Positions 5,985 to 13,587 are shown, counted from the stretch's first letter. The stretch: 14,829 nucleotides of DNA from Desulfobulbus sp. (GCA_011051825.1 DRKH01000479.1:1-14829); one strand, 5' to 3'. A program made the numbers and translations. The notes: generated by a model not told the origin, from the letters alone.

Positions 5985-6578
5985 ATGGCTCAATCTGATT
6001 TTCTCATCGCCGGGTTAGGAAATCCCGGGACAAAGTACAAGTCCACCCGGCACAATGCCGGATTCATGGCCCTGGATCACTTTGCAGCCTCTGCGGCATG
6101 TGGCCTTCCCCGGAGTGTAAAGTTTGAAGGCCGCTATTTAAGACAACGTCTTTACGGGCAGCAGGTCCTGCTGGTCAAACCTGAAACCTATATGAATCGT
6201 TCAGGGCAGTGTATCGGCGCGATGATTCGTTTTTTTAAAATTCCCCTGAGTAATGTTTTAATCCTCCATGATGACCTTGACTTACCCTTTGGTAAAGTTA
6301 AGGTCGTGGCCAGGGGAGGGGCAGGCGGCCATAACGGCATTCGTTCGATTATTCAACAGTGCGGCAGCGACGATTTCGCCAGGGTGAAAATCGGTATTGA
6401 CCGTCCACCCAAAGCAATAAACGGCCACGGGATAACCGTTGAACGCTATGTGCTTGCACAGTTCTCCCGGGAAGAAGCGTCCTCTCTTGACCGTGTTTTT
6501 GCAACAACCGATCAGGCTGTCGAGTTGTTTCTCACAAGCGGCATTGACACCTGCATGAACAGGATCAACGGAAAATAA
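5985..6578 (+). CDS. pth: peptidyl-tRNA hydrolase
   Basis: Pth cleaves peptidyl-tRNAs that drop off ribosomes and recycles the tRNA. The chosen start (MAQSDFLIAGLGNPG) gives 197 residues, in the usual 185-200 range. The frame is open back to 5889, but those extra 32 residues do not resemble the family and overlap repeat-flanking sequence. Visible active-site residues are Asn13 in GLGNPG, His23 in TRHNAGF, Asn71 in KPETYMNRSG and Asp96 in HDDLDLPFG. The glycine-rich GGAGGHNG is at 111-118. The ribosome-binding site is poor (AAAGGA about 18 nt upstream), so an alternative ATG at 5940 cannot be fully excluded. The common rplY-pth pairing is kept but is split here by a terminator and a hairpin repeat. 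Confidence 0.95.
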   Translation: MAQSDFLIAGLGNPGTKYKSTRHNAGFMALDHFAASAACGLPRSVKFEGRYLRQRLYGQQVLLVKPETYMNRSGQCIGAMIRFFKIPLSNVLILHDDLDLPFGKVKVVARGGAGGHNGIRSIIQQCGSDDFARVKIGIDRPPKAINGHGITVERYVLAQFSREEASSLDRVFATTDQAVELFLTSGIDTCMNRINGK

Positions 6579-6660
6579 CCGCTGGACCGGGAACGCTTCC
6601 GGCCAAGACAGAGCAAACCGGAGCTTCAGTGCAGGAATATTCGGAACAAATCGGAGTTCT

Positions 6661-6689
6661 TTGCTTTTTTGGGAAAACTGTGTTATAAA
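6661..6689 (+). promoter_or_regulatory. candidate sigma70 promoter for carD
   Basis: TTGCTT (6661-6666) and TATAAA (6684-6689) are spaced by 17 bp, in the 212-bp gap between pth and carD. It predicts a leader of about 95 nt that includes a small GGTAA/TTACC hairpin (6704-6716). This is motif-based only. Confidence 0.5.
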
Positions 6690-6790
6690 TATTCCTTCAT
6701 ACGGGTAATTGTTACCTGATAAAGTGGTTGCCGAGGCAGGCGTGTGGTTTATATGTATCCTTGGTTATACTATGTTTGCAGGAGGAACGA

Positions 6791-7270
6791 GTGTTTACAG
6801 CAGGAGATATGGCAGTATATCCAGCCCATGGTGTCGGTTGTATAAAGGCGATTGAAACCCAGACAATAGGTGGGGTAGATCAGTCATTTTATGTGATGAA
6901 GATCCTTGATAATGATATGACTATCATGATCCCGACAACGAACAGCGATAATGTCGGATTGCGGGCCATTATTTCAAGGGACGAGGTGGACAAGGTCCTC
7001 GAGATCCTCAAAGAGCGTGATATAAAAATAAGTTCACAGACATGGAACCGCCGGTACCGTGACTACATGGAGAAGATTAAAACCGGTTCCGTCTATGAGG
7101 TTGCCGTTGTACTGCGCGATCTTTTTATTCTTCGCGTTGACAAAGACCTTTCGTATGGCGAACGCAAAATGATGGATACCGCCAAGAGTTTACTGGTTAA
7201 GGAACTGTCTCTGGCTCAGAAGATGGATGAAGAAAAAATTGAACAACAGATAGAAAAACTTTTTCACTGA
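6791..7270 (+). CDS. carD: CarD/CdnL-type RNA polymerase-binding transcription regulator
   Basis: CarD/CdnL proteins bind the RNA polymerase beta subunit and stabilise open promoter complexes, notably at rRNA promoters. The 159-residue protein has the N-terminal RNA polymerase-interacting Tudor-like domain (about 1-60: FTAGDMAVYPAHGVGCI, then FYVMKILDNDMTIMIP) and a C-terminal helical domain (about 62-159). That domain contains SSQTWNRR, whose Trp85 matches the tryptophan that wedges into the promoter bubble edge in characterised homologues. The GTG start at 6791 is preceded by AGGAGG with 5-nt spacing. The frame extends 21 codons further upstream without family similarity. There is no helicase region, so this is not a TRCF fragment. 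A candidate promoter lies at 6661-6689, and rluD follows after 94 bp. Confidence 0.93.
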   Translation: MFTAGDMAVYPAHGVGCIKAIETQTIGGVDQSFYVMKILDNDMTIMIPTTNSDNVGLRAIISRDEVDKVLEILKERDIKISSQTWNRRYRDYMEKIKTGSVYEVAVVLRDLFILRVDKDLSYGERKMMDTAKSLLVKELSLAQKMDEEKIEQQIEKLFH

Positions 7271-7290
7271 GACCTCATCTCATTCCCCTC

Positions 7291-7344
7291 ATTCGGTGCT
7301 TTCTTGCAAGATATTGTTTCCTTGGTGAGAGTCGAGCACCGGAT
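7291..7344. other. long-loop stem between carD and rluD
   Basis: ATTCGGTGCT (7291-7300) pairs with AGCACCGGAT (7335-7344), a 10-bp stem with one G-U pair around a 34-nt loop. It ends 20 bp before the rluD start. There is no T-tract. It could influence rluD translation; the role is unknown. Confidence 0.3.
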
Positions 7345-7364
7345 GATCAGCAGGCAGCGAAACC

Positions 7365-8288
7365 GTGCCGGAATCTTTTATCGTTACAGCCGATCATTCC
7401 GGCCTGCGTCTTGACCATTTTCTTGTCCGTCAGTACCCTGATTTTTCCAGGGCGTCTCTTGGCCGGTTGATTCGTACCGCAGCCGTGCTGGTGAACAGCA
7501 AACGTGTAAAGGCGGGCTACCGGTTACATGAAAAGGATACTGTTGCGGTAACTTTTCCAGCAAAGGAACCCTCGGTTCTTATCGCTCAACCAATTGATTT
7601 CGGAGTGCTTTATGAGGACTCCGAAATGTTGATTGTCGATAAACCTGCCGGTCTTGTCGTTCACCCCGGGGATGGAAACCGGCAGGGAACCCTGGTCAAC
7701 GGTCTGCTTTACCGGTACCCTGATCTTCCCGGCAGCCAGAACGATCGTCCCGGGATTGTCCATCGTCTTGACAAGGATACCTCAGGGATCCTCCTTGTCG
7801 CCAAAACGGAAACTGCGCTGAGAAATCTTGGCGAGAGTTTTAAGAATCGCCGGATATCCAAGACCTATCATGCTGTTTTGCTCCGACATCCCGGCCGGGA
7901 CAATGGCCGGCTGGTCGCCCCCGTGGGCCGGCACCCCGTAAACAGGAAAAAGATGGCCGTTCTCCAGGAACATGGTCGATACGCCGCAACCAACTGGCAG
8001 GTGCAGCAGCGCTGGCCCGGTTTCTGCTTCGTTGAAATCGGCCTTGAGACCGGAAGGACCCATCAGATACGGGTACACATGGCCTCGCTCGGTTCCCCAG
8101 TTGCCGGTGACCGCCTGTATGGAGGCCGACCCGGAGCTGCGACCGAGCCGACCATACATCGGCAGCTTCTTCATGCATCAACGGTCTCGTTCCGTCACCC
8201 GGTTACAGGTAAAGAAATGCAGTTTACCGCTCCTCTTCCTGCGGACATGCAAACCGTGATTTCCGATCTCAATAAACGGTACCGCTAA
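7365..8288 (+). CDS. rluD: RluD-family 23S rRNA pseudouridine synthase
   Basis: This enzyme converts uridines to pseudouridine in RNA. The closest described role is modification of the helix 69 loop of 23S rRNA, but RluA/C/D specificity cannot be settled here. The 307-residue protein has an N-terminal S4 RNA-binding domain (about 13-60: GLRLDHFLVRQYPDFSRASL) and the RluA-type catalytic domain. IVHRLDKDTSG carries the catalytic Asp136, and GRTHQIRVHMASLG is the downstream family motif. The start is GTG, chosen because the protein then begins directly with the family's usual extended strand before the S4 domain; the ribosome-binding site is weak. It lies between carD and coaE in a run of translation-related genes. 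Confidence 0.92.
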   Translation: MPESFIVTADHSGLRLDHFLVRQYPDFSRASLGRLIRTAAVLVNSKRVKAGYRLHEKDTVAVTFPAKEPSVLIAQPIDFGVLYEDSEMLIVDKPAGLVVHPGDGNRQGTLVNGLLYRYPDLPGSQNDRPGIVHRLDKDTSGILLVAKTETALRNLGESFKNRRISKTYHAVLLRHPGRDNGRLVAPVGRHPVNRKKMAVLQEHGRYAATNWQVQQRWPGFCFVEIGLETGRTHQIRVHMASLGSPVAGDRLYGGRPGAATEPTIHRQLLHASTVSFRHPVTGKEMQFTAPLPADMQTVISDLNKRYR

Positions 8289-8348
8289 GATTCGAACGTA
8301 ACTGGTTACGGGCCGGGTGGTTTCATTTGACTGAAGATTGTCAGTTGG

Positions 8349-8382
8349 CACGGGTGCCCGTGACGACTTCTTTTTGTCAACT
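8349..8382 (+). terminator. possible intrinsic terminator after rluD
   Basis: CACGGG/CCCGTG (8349-8354, 8357-8362) forms a compact GC-rich hairpin followed by ACGACTTCTTTTT. The T-run begins 8 nt after the stem, so termination would be weak. It lies 47 bp before coaE. Confidence 0.35.
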
Positions 8383-8408
8383 CTGCACGAAGGCTGGATG
8401 CTTGAGCT

Positions 8409-8996
8409 ATGATTATCGGAATTACGGGCGGGATCGGTTCGGGCAAGAGCAGGGTGGCCAATTTCTGGTCCTCTTTTTTTGATCATCCGCTGCTTGATCT
8501 CGATATACTCTGCCGGCAGATCCTTGATAAAGAACAACCCGGCTGGCTGGCCCTGCACAGACGATTCGGGACGCGTTTTTTTGATCAGGACGACTCTCTG
8601 GACAGAGCAGCTTTTCGTACAGCTATTTTTAACGATGACTCCCTGCGTAACGAGGTGAATCGACTGCTCCACCCATTGGCCAGATCACGGATGCGTAAAC
8701 AGTGCAGCCGGTTGGAAGGAGGGACGATTCTGATTGAGATTCCACTGCTTTTTGAAGCAGGCTGGCAGCAGGATGTTGACCGGATAGTTGTGGTCTATGC
8801 AGACACGCTCACCAGATCCAGGCGAATAATGGCAAGGGACGGGGTCAGTGAACAACATTGCTGCCGTGTTCTTGGTGCCCAGGATCCCCTGGAAGAAAAA
8901 TGCATGGCCGCGGACCACGTCATTGACAACAGCGGCCCCTGGGTGGAAACCTGGTTGCAGGTTATGCATCTGGGGCAACGCTATGTTGAAAGGTGA
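8409..8996 (+). CDS. coaE: dephospho-CoA kinase
   Basis: CoaE phosphorylates the 3'-hydroxyl of dephospho-CoA with ATP, the last step of coenzyme A synthesis. The 195-residue protein is near the family's ~200. The P-loop GGIGSGKS is at residues 7-14, DLDILCR (30-36) occupies the usual DADxxAR position of substrate binding, IEIPLLFEAG is the conserved lid/core segment, and HVIDNSG near the C-terminus is the typical end motif. The ATG at 8409 has no good ribosome-binding site but starts exactly at the family's MIIGITGGIG beginning. The second DAD aspartate is retained (Asp32), so activity is expected. Confidence 0.95.
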   Translation: MIIGITGGIGSGKSRVANFWSSFFDHPLLDLDILCRQILDKEQPGWLALHRRFGTRFFDQDDSLDRAAFRTAIFNDDSLRNEVNRLLHPLARSRMRKQCSRLEGGTILIEIPLLFEAGWQQDVDRIVVVYADTLTRSRRIMARDGVSEQHCCRVLGAQDPLEEKCMAADHVIDNSGPWVETWLQVMHLGQRYVER

Positions 8997-9001
8997 AGTC
9001 T

Positions 9002-9022
9002 GGTTGTGGCTCAACCGTTTTT
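9002..9022 (+). terminator. weak intrinsic terminator after coaE
   Basis: GGTTG (9002-9006) pairs with CAACC (9012-9016) around a 5-nt loop and is followed by GTTTTTATAAAA. The stem is short, so termination would be partial. It begins 5 bp after the coaE stop codon. Confidence 0.4.
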
Positions 9023-9033
9023 ATAAAAAATGC

Positions 9034-9062
9034 TTGACAGAAAACCATTAAACAAATATCTA
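9034..9062 (+). promoter_or_regulatory. candidate promoter for rho with a ~320-nt leader
   Basis: A perfect -35 box, TTGACA (9034-9039), is followed after 17 bp by TATCTA (9057-9062), a poor -10. The gap from 8997 to 9386 has no convincing ORF. A long leader before rho suits the known autogenous Rho-dependent attenuation of rho in enterobacteria; applying that here is inference. Confidence 0.45.
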
Positions 9063-9386
9063 GTTACTATGATATCCTGATCGCATCAAGGATGGTTCTC
9101 AGCTGTACAATCCGATTTTATACAACGCATAGATCCTCATACTGTAAGGACTCAACTCCTTTTTAATATATTCGATAGTTATCATTTCAAGGCACTTTCT
9201 GCCGCAAGCACTCAATAGACGGCTGTACGTAACAGAAAAAATATTGCAGCAACAGGTCGTTTGCTGTGCATTCTTTTACATTCTGTTCAGGGACATGGTG
9301 ATCGTATTGGGCGGTCTCATCACCTGGCAGAGTCTCCGCTTTGCAGCATATAATTTTAATGACCTTATTGGAGGAAGACCTGGTCA

Positions 9387-10634
9387 ATGAACCCGACTGA
9401 ACTGAAAAACAAAAAAATTAAGGAACTGATTGCTCTTGCTGCCTCACTCAAGATTGAGGGATACAGCACCATGCGCAAGCAGGAGCTCATCTTTGCCATT
9501 CTTAAAGCACAATCCGGTGAAGATGGAAAGTTGCGGGGCAGCGGTGTACTGGAAGTGCTTCAGGACGGGTTTGGCTTTCTGCGGGCTCCCGACTACAACT
9601 ATCTCCCGGGCCCTGACGATATTTACGTGTCTCCCTCCCAGATCAGGCGGCTTAATCTTCGTACCGGCGACACGATCGAAGGCGAGGTTCGGGCCCCAAA
9701 GGATAATGAGCGATACTTTGCTCTTCTCAAGGTGGACAGGATCAACTTTGAACCGCCTGAGGCCGCAAAGAATAAGACGGCATTTGTCAACCTGACTCCG
9801 TTGTACCCCGAGGAGCGGATACGACTTGAGCTTGAGCCGGACAACTTTTCCATGCGGGTGCTGGATATTGCCGCCCCCCTTGGCAAAGGGCAGCGAGGTC
9901 TGATCGTTGCGCCGCCGAGAACAGGGAAGACCGTACTCATGCAGAAAATTGCCAATTCCATTGTTCACAACCATAAAGAGATTAAACTGATTGTCCTGTT
10001 GATCGATGAGCGGCCTGAAGAGGTAACGGACATGAAGCGTAATGTGGATGCCGAAGTCGTCAGCTCCACTTTTGACGAGCCTCCACAGCGACATATCCAG
10101 GTCGCAGAAATGGTTATCGAGAAGGCAAAACGTCTGGTTGAACACAAAAATGATGTGGTTATCCTACTTGATTCCATCACCCGGCTGGCCCGGGCATACA
10201 ATACGGTAACGCCTGCTTCGGGAAAGATTCTGTCCGGCGGGGTCGAAGCCAATGCCCTGCACCGGCCGAAACGTTTTTTCGGTGCCGCCCGTAATGTGGA
10301 AGAGGGGGGAAGTCTGACTATCCTGGCCACGGCCCTTATTGATACCGGCAGCCGCATGGATGAGGTCATCTTTGAAGAGTTTAAGGGCACGGGAAATATG
10401 GAAATCGTCCTTGATCGCAAGATGGCAAATCGTCGTATTTATCCAACGGTTGATATGCAGAAGTCCGGAACCCGTAAAGAGGATTTGTTGCTGCCGGCGG
10501 ATGATATGAACCGGATCTGGATTCTCCGCAAACTGCTTTCGTCCATGAATCCGGCCGATGCCATGGAATTTTTACTGGATCGGATGCGTCAATCCCAGAC
10601 CAATGAAGAGTTTTTTGCCACTATGAATCGGTAG
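9387..10634 (+). CDS. rho: transcription termination factor Rho
   Basis: Rho is a hexameric RNA-dependent ATPase that binds nascent C-rich RNA and ends transcription. The 415-residue protein matches the classic short form without an N-terminal insertion. It has a Rho_N helical domain (about 1-45), a cold-shock-like RNA-binding domain (about 50-120, with GFGFLRAPDYNYLPGPDDIYV) and a RecA-type motor with Walker A APPRTGKT (175-182), Walker B VVILLDSITR (257-266) and the secondary-site loop SGKILSGGVE (278-287). DRKMANRRIYP carries the arginine-finger region. GGAGGAAG lies upstream of the ATG with slightly long spacing. It follows a 390-bp leader, and rpmE comes next, a common rho-rpmE pairing. 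Confidence 0.98.
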   Translation: MNPTELKNKKIKELIALAASLKIEGYSTMRKQELIFAILKAQSGEDGKLRGSGVLEVLQDGFGFLRAPDYNYLPGPDDIYVSPSQIRRLNLRTGDTIEGEVRAPKDNERYFALLKVDRINFEPPEAAKNKTAFVNLTPLYPEERIRLELEPDNFSMRVLDIAAPLGKGQRGLIVAPPRTGKTVLMQKIANSIVHNHKEIKLIVLLIDERPEEVTDMKRNVDAEVVSSTFDEPPQRHIQVAEMVIEKAKRLVEHKNDVVILLDSITRLARAYNTVTPASGKILSGGVEANALHRPKRFFGAARNVEEGGSLTILATALIDTGSRMDEVIFEEFKGTGNMEIVLDRKMANRRIYPTVDMQKSGTRKEDLLLPADDMNRIWILRKLLSSMNPADAMEFLLDRMRQSQTNEEFFATMNR

Positions 10635-10652
10635 ATTCGTTTTTTTTATTGA

Positions 10653-10686
10653 AAAAGGATGAAACTGAATTATATTTCATCCTTTT
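10653..10686. terminator. rho-rpmE intergenic stem-loop, bidirectional terminator or attenuator
   Basis: AAAAGGATGAAA (10653-10664) and TTTCATCCTTTT (10675-10686) form a perfect 12-bp stem around a 10-nt loop. The A-tract before and T-tract after allow partial termination on either strand. It lies between the rho stop codon and the rpmE ribosome-binding site, so it could uncouple rpmE from rho. Confidence 0.55.
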
Positions 10687-10734
10687 ATAAACTGCATTCC
10701 CGAGCAGGGAAGAATATATTTGGAGGCAAACAAA

Positions 10735-10953
10735 ATGAAACCGGATATCCATCCAGAATACCATAAGATAAATGCTGTCTGTGCCTGCGGCCACGAGTTT
10801 GAACTCGGATCTGTCAACAGTGAAATGAAGGTCGAAATCTGTTCCGCCTGTCATCCCTTCTTCACCGGTAAACAGAAATTGATCGATACTGCTGGTCGAA
10901 TCGAAAAATTCAAAAAGAAATACGCCAAGTTCAACAAGAAAGACGAAAAATAG
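10735..10953 (+). CDS. rpmE: 50S ribosomal protein bL31, zinc-binding form
   Basis: bL31 bridges the two ribosomal subunits. The 72-residue protein begins MKPDIHPEYHKI, the family's conserved start. Cys16 and Cys18 (CACGHEF) with Cys36 and Cys39 (CSACHPFFTG) form the zinc-binding set of the C+ type, so this is not the zinc-free paralogue. GGAGG at 10721-10725 lies 9 nt before the chosen ATG; a TTG five codons upstream overlaps that ribosome-binding site and is rejected. The C-terminal tail is Lys-rich, as expected for rRNA contact. A strong terminator follows at 10969-11012. Confidence 0.97.
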   Translation: MKPDIHPEYHKINAVCACGHEFELGSVNSEMKVEICSACHPFFTGKQKLIDTAGRIEKFKKKYAKFNKKDEK

Positions 10954-10968
10954 ATTTTTTCTTTTTTG

Positions 10969-11012
10969 CCACATGACAACAGCCCGTGTTGTCATGTGGT
11001 TTTTTGTTTTTA
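10969..11012 (+). terminator. intrinsic terminator after rpmE
   Basis: A perfect 12-bp stem, CCACATGACAAC (10969-10980)/GTTGTCATGTGG (10988-10999), with a 7-nt loop is followed by TTTTTTTGTTTTT. It ends the rho-rpmE transcript. Confidence 0.95.
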
Positions 11013-11121
11013 CCCTCAAGAACAGCCTGAACAGCCGGCTGTCGAGCCGGTACAGAGCTATATCTTCTCCCTTTCACGTACAACACCTTGAATAGGGTAT
11101 ATCCCTGAGCGACCTTCCTTT

Positions 11122-12192
11122 ATGTTCGAAAACTTATCTGATATCAACGAAAAGCGAGAAACACTTGAGATGCAGTTGTCCGACCCCGGACTTGTTGGTG
11201 ATCAGGACAGGTATCAGAAGGTGGTACGTGAACACTCCCATGTGACCAAGCTCAGTGAACTGTATAATGCCTATCTCGTCGTCTGTACCGACCTGGAAGA
11301 GAACAGGGAACTCATACAAAACGAGGCCGACGATCCTGAACTGGCTGAACTTGCCAGGAGCGAAAGTGACGAGTTGACCAGGCGCAAGGCAGAACTTGAG
11401 GATGAAATACGTGTTCTCCTGTTGCCCCGCGATCCCAACGACGAAAAAAACACCCTTCTTGAGATCAGAGCAGGAACCGGCGGGGATGAGGCGGCTCTTT
11501 TTGTCGCCGATCTGTTCCGGATGTACAGTCGATATGCCGAAAGTAAGGGCTGGAAAGTTGAAATTATGAGCTCAAGTCCAATAGGGATCGGCGGCTTTAA
11601 AGAGATCATTGCCTTGATCAGCGGCGATCAGGTTTATTCCCGCTTAAAATATGAATCCGGTGTGCACCGGGTACAGCGTGTGCCCGAGACCGAAACCCAG
11701 GGGAGAATTCACACCTCGGCCGTTACCGTTGCAATTATTCCCGAGGCCGAAGAAGTTGACCTCCACATCGAGCCGGGTGAACTGAAATTTGATGTCTACC
11801 GATCTTCGGGTCCCGGGGGACAATCCGTTAACACCACCGATTCTGCGGTCAGAATCACCCACCTGCCGACCGGACTTGTTGTGACCTGTCAGGATGAAAA
11901 ATCCCAGCACAAGAACAAGGCCAAGGCCCTGCAGGTTTTACGGGCGCGTCTGCTTGATCAGATTCAGCAGGAGCAGCACGACAAGATCTCCGAAGAACGT
12001 AAAAGTCAGGTCGGTTCAGGTGATCGCAGCGAACGTATCCGGACCTATAACTATCCGCAGGGAAGGATAACCGACCATCGCATCAACCTAACCCTGTACA
12101 AGCTTGAGCAGGTGCTGGCCGGTAATGTTGATGAGGTCATCCTGCCCCTGATTACCCATTATCAGACCGAAGCGCTGAACCTTATGCAGTGA
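11122..12192 (+). CDS. prfA: peptide chain release factor 1 (RF1)
   Basis: RF1 recognises UAA and UAG stop codons and triggers release of the nascent chain. The 356-residue protein has the helical N-terminal domain (about 1-105), the PCRF segment around RAGTGGDEAALF (117-128), the codon-recognition segment RVPETETQGRIHTS with the RF1-type PxT tripeptide at 188-190 (RF2 would have SPF), and the catalytic GGQ loop SSGPGGQSVNTTD with GGQ at 232-234. The glutamine of GGQ is the residue methylated by PrmC, encoded next. The ATG at 11122 fits the usual MFE/L start, but no ribosome-binding site is visible in the preceding 15 nt (a CCTTCCTTT stretch), which is odd for a highly needed gene. Confidence 0.97.
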   Translation: MFENLSDINEKRETLEMQLSDPGLVGDQDRYQKVVREHSHVTKLSELYNAYLVVCTDLEENRELIQNEADDPELAELARSESDELTRRKAELEDEIRVLLLPRDPNDEKNTLLEIRAGTGGDEAALFVADLFRMYSRYAESKGWKVEIMSSSPIGIGGFKEIIALISGDQVYSRLKYESGVHRVQRVPETETQGRIHTSAVTVAIIPEAEEVDLHIEPGELKFDVYRSSGPGGQSVNTTDSAVRITHLPTGLVVTCQDEKSQHKNKAKALQVLRARLLDQIQQEQHDKISEERKSQVGSGDRSERIRTYNYPQGRITDHRINLTLYKLEQVLAGNVDEVILPLITHYQTEALNLMQ

Positions 12193-12277
12193 TCGGTCTC
12201 CTCAACCCCAATGCAGGGGTGGAACGGATATTGCTTTCCCAACTATGCTGCCCCTGTTTTCACTCAATGAATATTCC

Positions 12278-12396
12278 GTAAGTGATCAGGGGCATCGCAC
12301 GGAGTCTCGTCCCTCGCTTACCCGGAGTCTCGCAGGCTCGCTTACCTCTTCGCACGGTCGCGCCTGCACGAATCTACGGCACCCCTGATCACTTAC
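12278..12396 (-). mobile_element. IS66-like MITE, diverged short form with two internal modules
   Basis: Perfect 15-bp ends, GTAAGTGATCAGGGG (12278-12292) and CCCCTGATCACTTAC (12382-12396), bound a 119-bp non-coding element. Inside are two tandem units of the form CGGAGTCT...GCTTACC (12300-12322 and 12323-12346). On the minus strand the element shares its head (AGGGGTGC...CGTGCAG) and tail (GACCGTGCGAAGAGGTAAGCG) with the 3765-3935 copy but lacks its central GGCCTG hairpin. Flanking 8-mers AATATTCC and AGGTTTAA do not match, so the target duplication is lost or never existed. The right end is 13 bp from the prmC start. The remaining gap 12193-12277 holds only small CCCC/GGGG hairpins. Confidence 0.75.
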
Positions 12397-12409
12397 AGGT
12401 TTAAGGTAG

Positions 12410-13309
12410 ATGAAAACACATAGTTACAGTATTCCTGCTCAAGAGAAAAATGCTTCATTACTCGGAAATGTTCTGCATGAGGCAACCGGCCTGCTTGAGC
12501 ATGCCGGTTGTACAGCGGCCCGTTTTGAAGCGGAATACCTTATGCAGGCTCTGCTTGGCATAAACCGGGCGGCTTTATTTCTGGATCCGGAGCGGCGCCT
12601 TAATCCTGAAGAGACGGCGTCCTATCAGGCCATGCTGGCCCGCAGGTTGCAACAGGAACCATTGCAATATATTATCGGCCGGGTCGAATTCTGGTCCCGT
12701 GATTTTCAGGTGACCCCGGATGTCTTGATTCCAAGGCAGGAAACGGAATTTGTCCTTGAACGGATTCTTTCCCTGGTCCGCCGGCAAGGTTTTGACTGCA
12801 GGCATATCCTGGATATGGGGACCGGCAGTGGTGTTATTGCCGATGTGCTGGCCGCAGAACTGGACGCTTCGGTTGTTGCCGTTGACTCTTCTGCCGCCGC
12901 TTTGCGGGTTGCAGTCGCCAATATCAACAGACATCAACTGCAGGACCGGGTCACCTTTATCTGTTCCGATCTGTTTGCTGAACTGGGTCGTCAACAGCAG
13001 TTTGACCTTATTGTCAGTAATCCCCCCTATGTGGCGGAATTGGAGAAAAATGATCTCCACCCGGAAGTCAGCGAATATGAACCGGCCCAGGCTCTTTTTG
13101 CCGGCAGTGACGGCCTGGAGTGTTACCGGCGTCTCATCCCTGAAAGTGTCGACTATCTGCGGCCAGGCGGCTGGCTGTGCCTGGAGATCGGTGCCGGTCA
13201 GGGGCTGGTGATCAGGAAAATGCTCCATGAAAGCGGCTTTGGAGAGGTGGCCGTTCACAGCGATTATGCCGATCGTCCACGTCTTGCTCTGGGGAAAAAA
13301 GAATGCTGA
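12410..13309 (+). CDS. prmC: peptide chain release factor N5-glutamine methyltransferase
   Basis: PrmC (HemK) methylates the glutamine of the GGQ motif in release factors RF1 and RF2 using S-adenosylmethionine. The 299-residue protein has an N-terminal helical substrate-binding domain (about 15-95), the family segment VLIPRQETE (105-113, with Gln where PRPETE is common), the SAM-binding motif LDMGTGSG (134-141) and the catalytic NPPY at 204-207 in VSNPPYVAE. The first 16 residues (MKTHSYSIPAQEKNAS) extend beyond most homologues. AAGG lies only 3 nt from the ATG. The start is 13 bp after a MITE, so the insertion sits directly against the translation signals. It follows its substrate gene prfA, a conserved pair. 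Confidence 0.96.
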   Translation: MKTHSYSIPAQEKNASLLGNVLHEATGLLEHAGCTAARFEAEYLMQALLGINRAALFLDPERRLNPEETASYQAMLARRLQQEPLQYIIGRVEFWSRDFQVTPDVLIPRQETEFVLERILSLVRRQGFDCRHILDMGTGSGVIADVLAAELDASVVAVDSSAAALRVAVANINRHQLQDRVTFICSDLFAELGRQQQFDLIVSNPPYVAELEKNDLHPEVSEYEPAQALFAGSDGLECYRRLIPESVDYLRPGGWLCLEIGAGQGLVIRKMLHESGFGEVAVHSDYADRPRLALGKKEC

Positions 13310-13458
13310 TTATCTGTTATGGTCAGTGTCGGAGGGAACAGCATCACAACATTGGTCTTAAAAGGTGAAGACACGGCATATTCGACCGAAAGATACCTTT
13401 TGGTGGTTGGTGGCCAAATGCTGTATCCCTGAAAACGAGCTGAAAAATTAAATATAAC

Positions 13459-13569
13459 GTAACTGTTCAGGAGCACCCCCATCTCTGCACGGTCAGGCCT
13501 GATTCATATAGGAATCACTATAGTTCACAGGCCTGACTGCACAGATATGGAGCACTCCTGAACAGTTAC
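13459..13569 (-). mobile_element. IS66-like MITE, short form, with perfect 8-bp target duplication
   Basis: The 111-bp non-coding palindrome has ends GTAACTGTTCAGG (13459-13471) and CCTGAACAGTTAC (13557-13569), flanked by the perfect direct repeat AATATAAC (13451-13458 and 13570-13577). It is the reverse complement of the 34-143 unit with very few differences, including CATATAGG for CACATAGG at the centre. It lacks both the 5' extension and the GGTAAGCG module. The right duplication ends 10 bp before the murA start codon. The preceding gap (13310-13450) shows no gene and no good promoter. Confidence 0.9.
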
Positions 13570-13587
13570 AATATAACTTACTGAATA

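Noticed and set aside
9187..9387. 66-codon minus-strand ORF in the rho leader
   Set aside because: It has no ribosome-binding site and no recognisable composition or family. It overlaps the rho ribosome-binding site and start, so it is more likely chance.
9444..10145. 233-codon ORF on the minus strand inside rho
   Set aside because: It is a shadow of the highly conserved rho reading frame with no independent family features or ribosome-binding site.
11027..11035. CCTGAACAG after rpmE as another MITE end
   Set aside because: Only nine bases match; the required GTTAC terminus is absent and no partner end is nearby.
12300..12346. Two tandem ~23-bp repeats considered as a minimal CRISPR array
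   Set aside because: There are no spacers between the units, they lie inside a bounded MITE, and a single unit occurs in another MITE copy. No cas genes are present.
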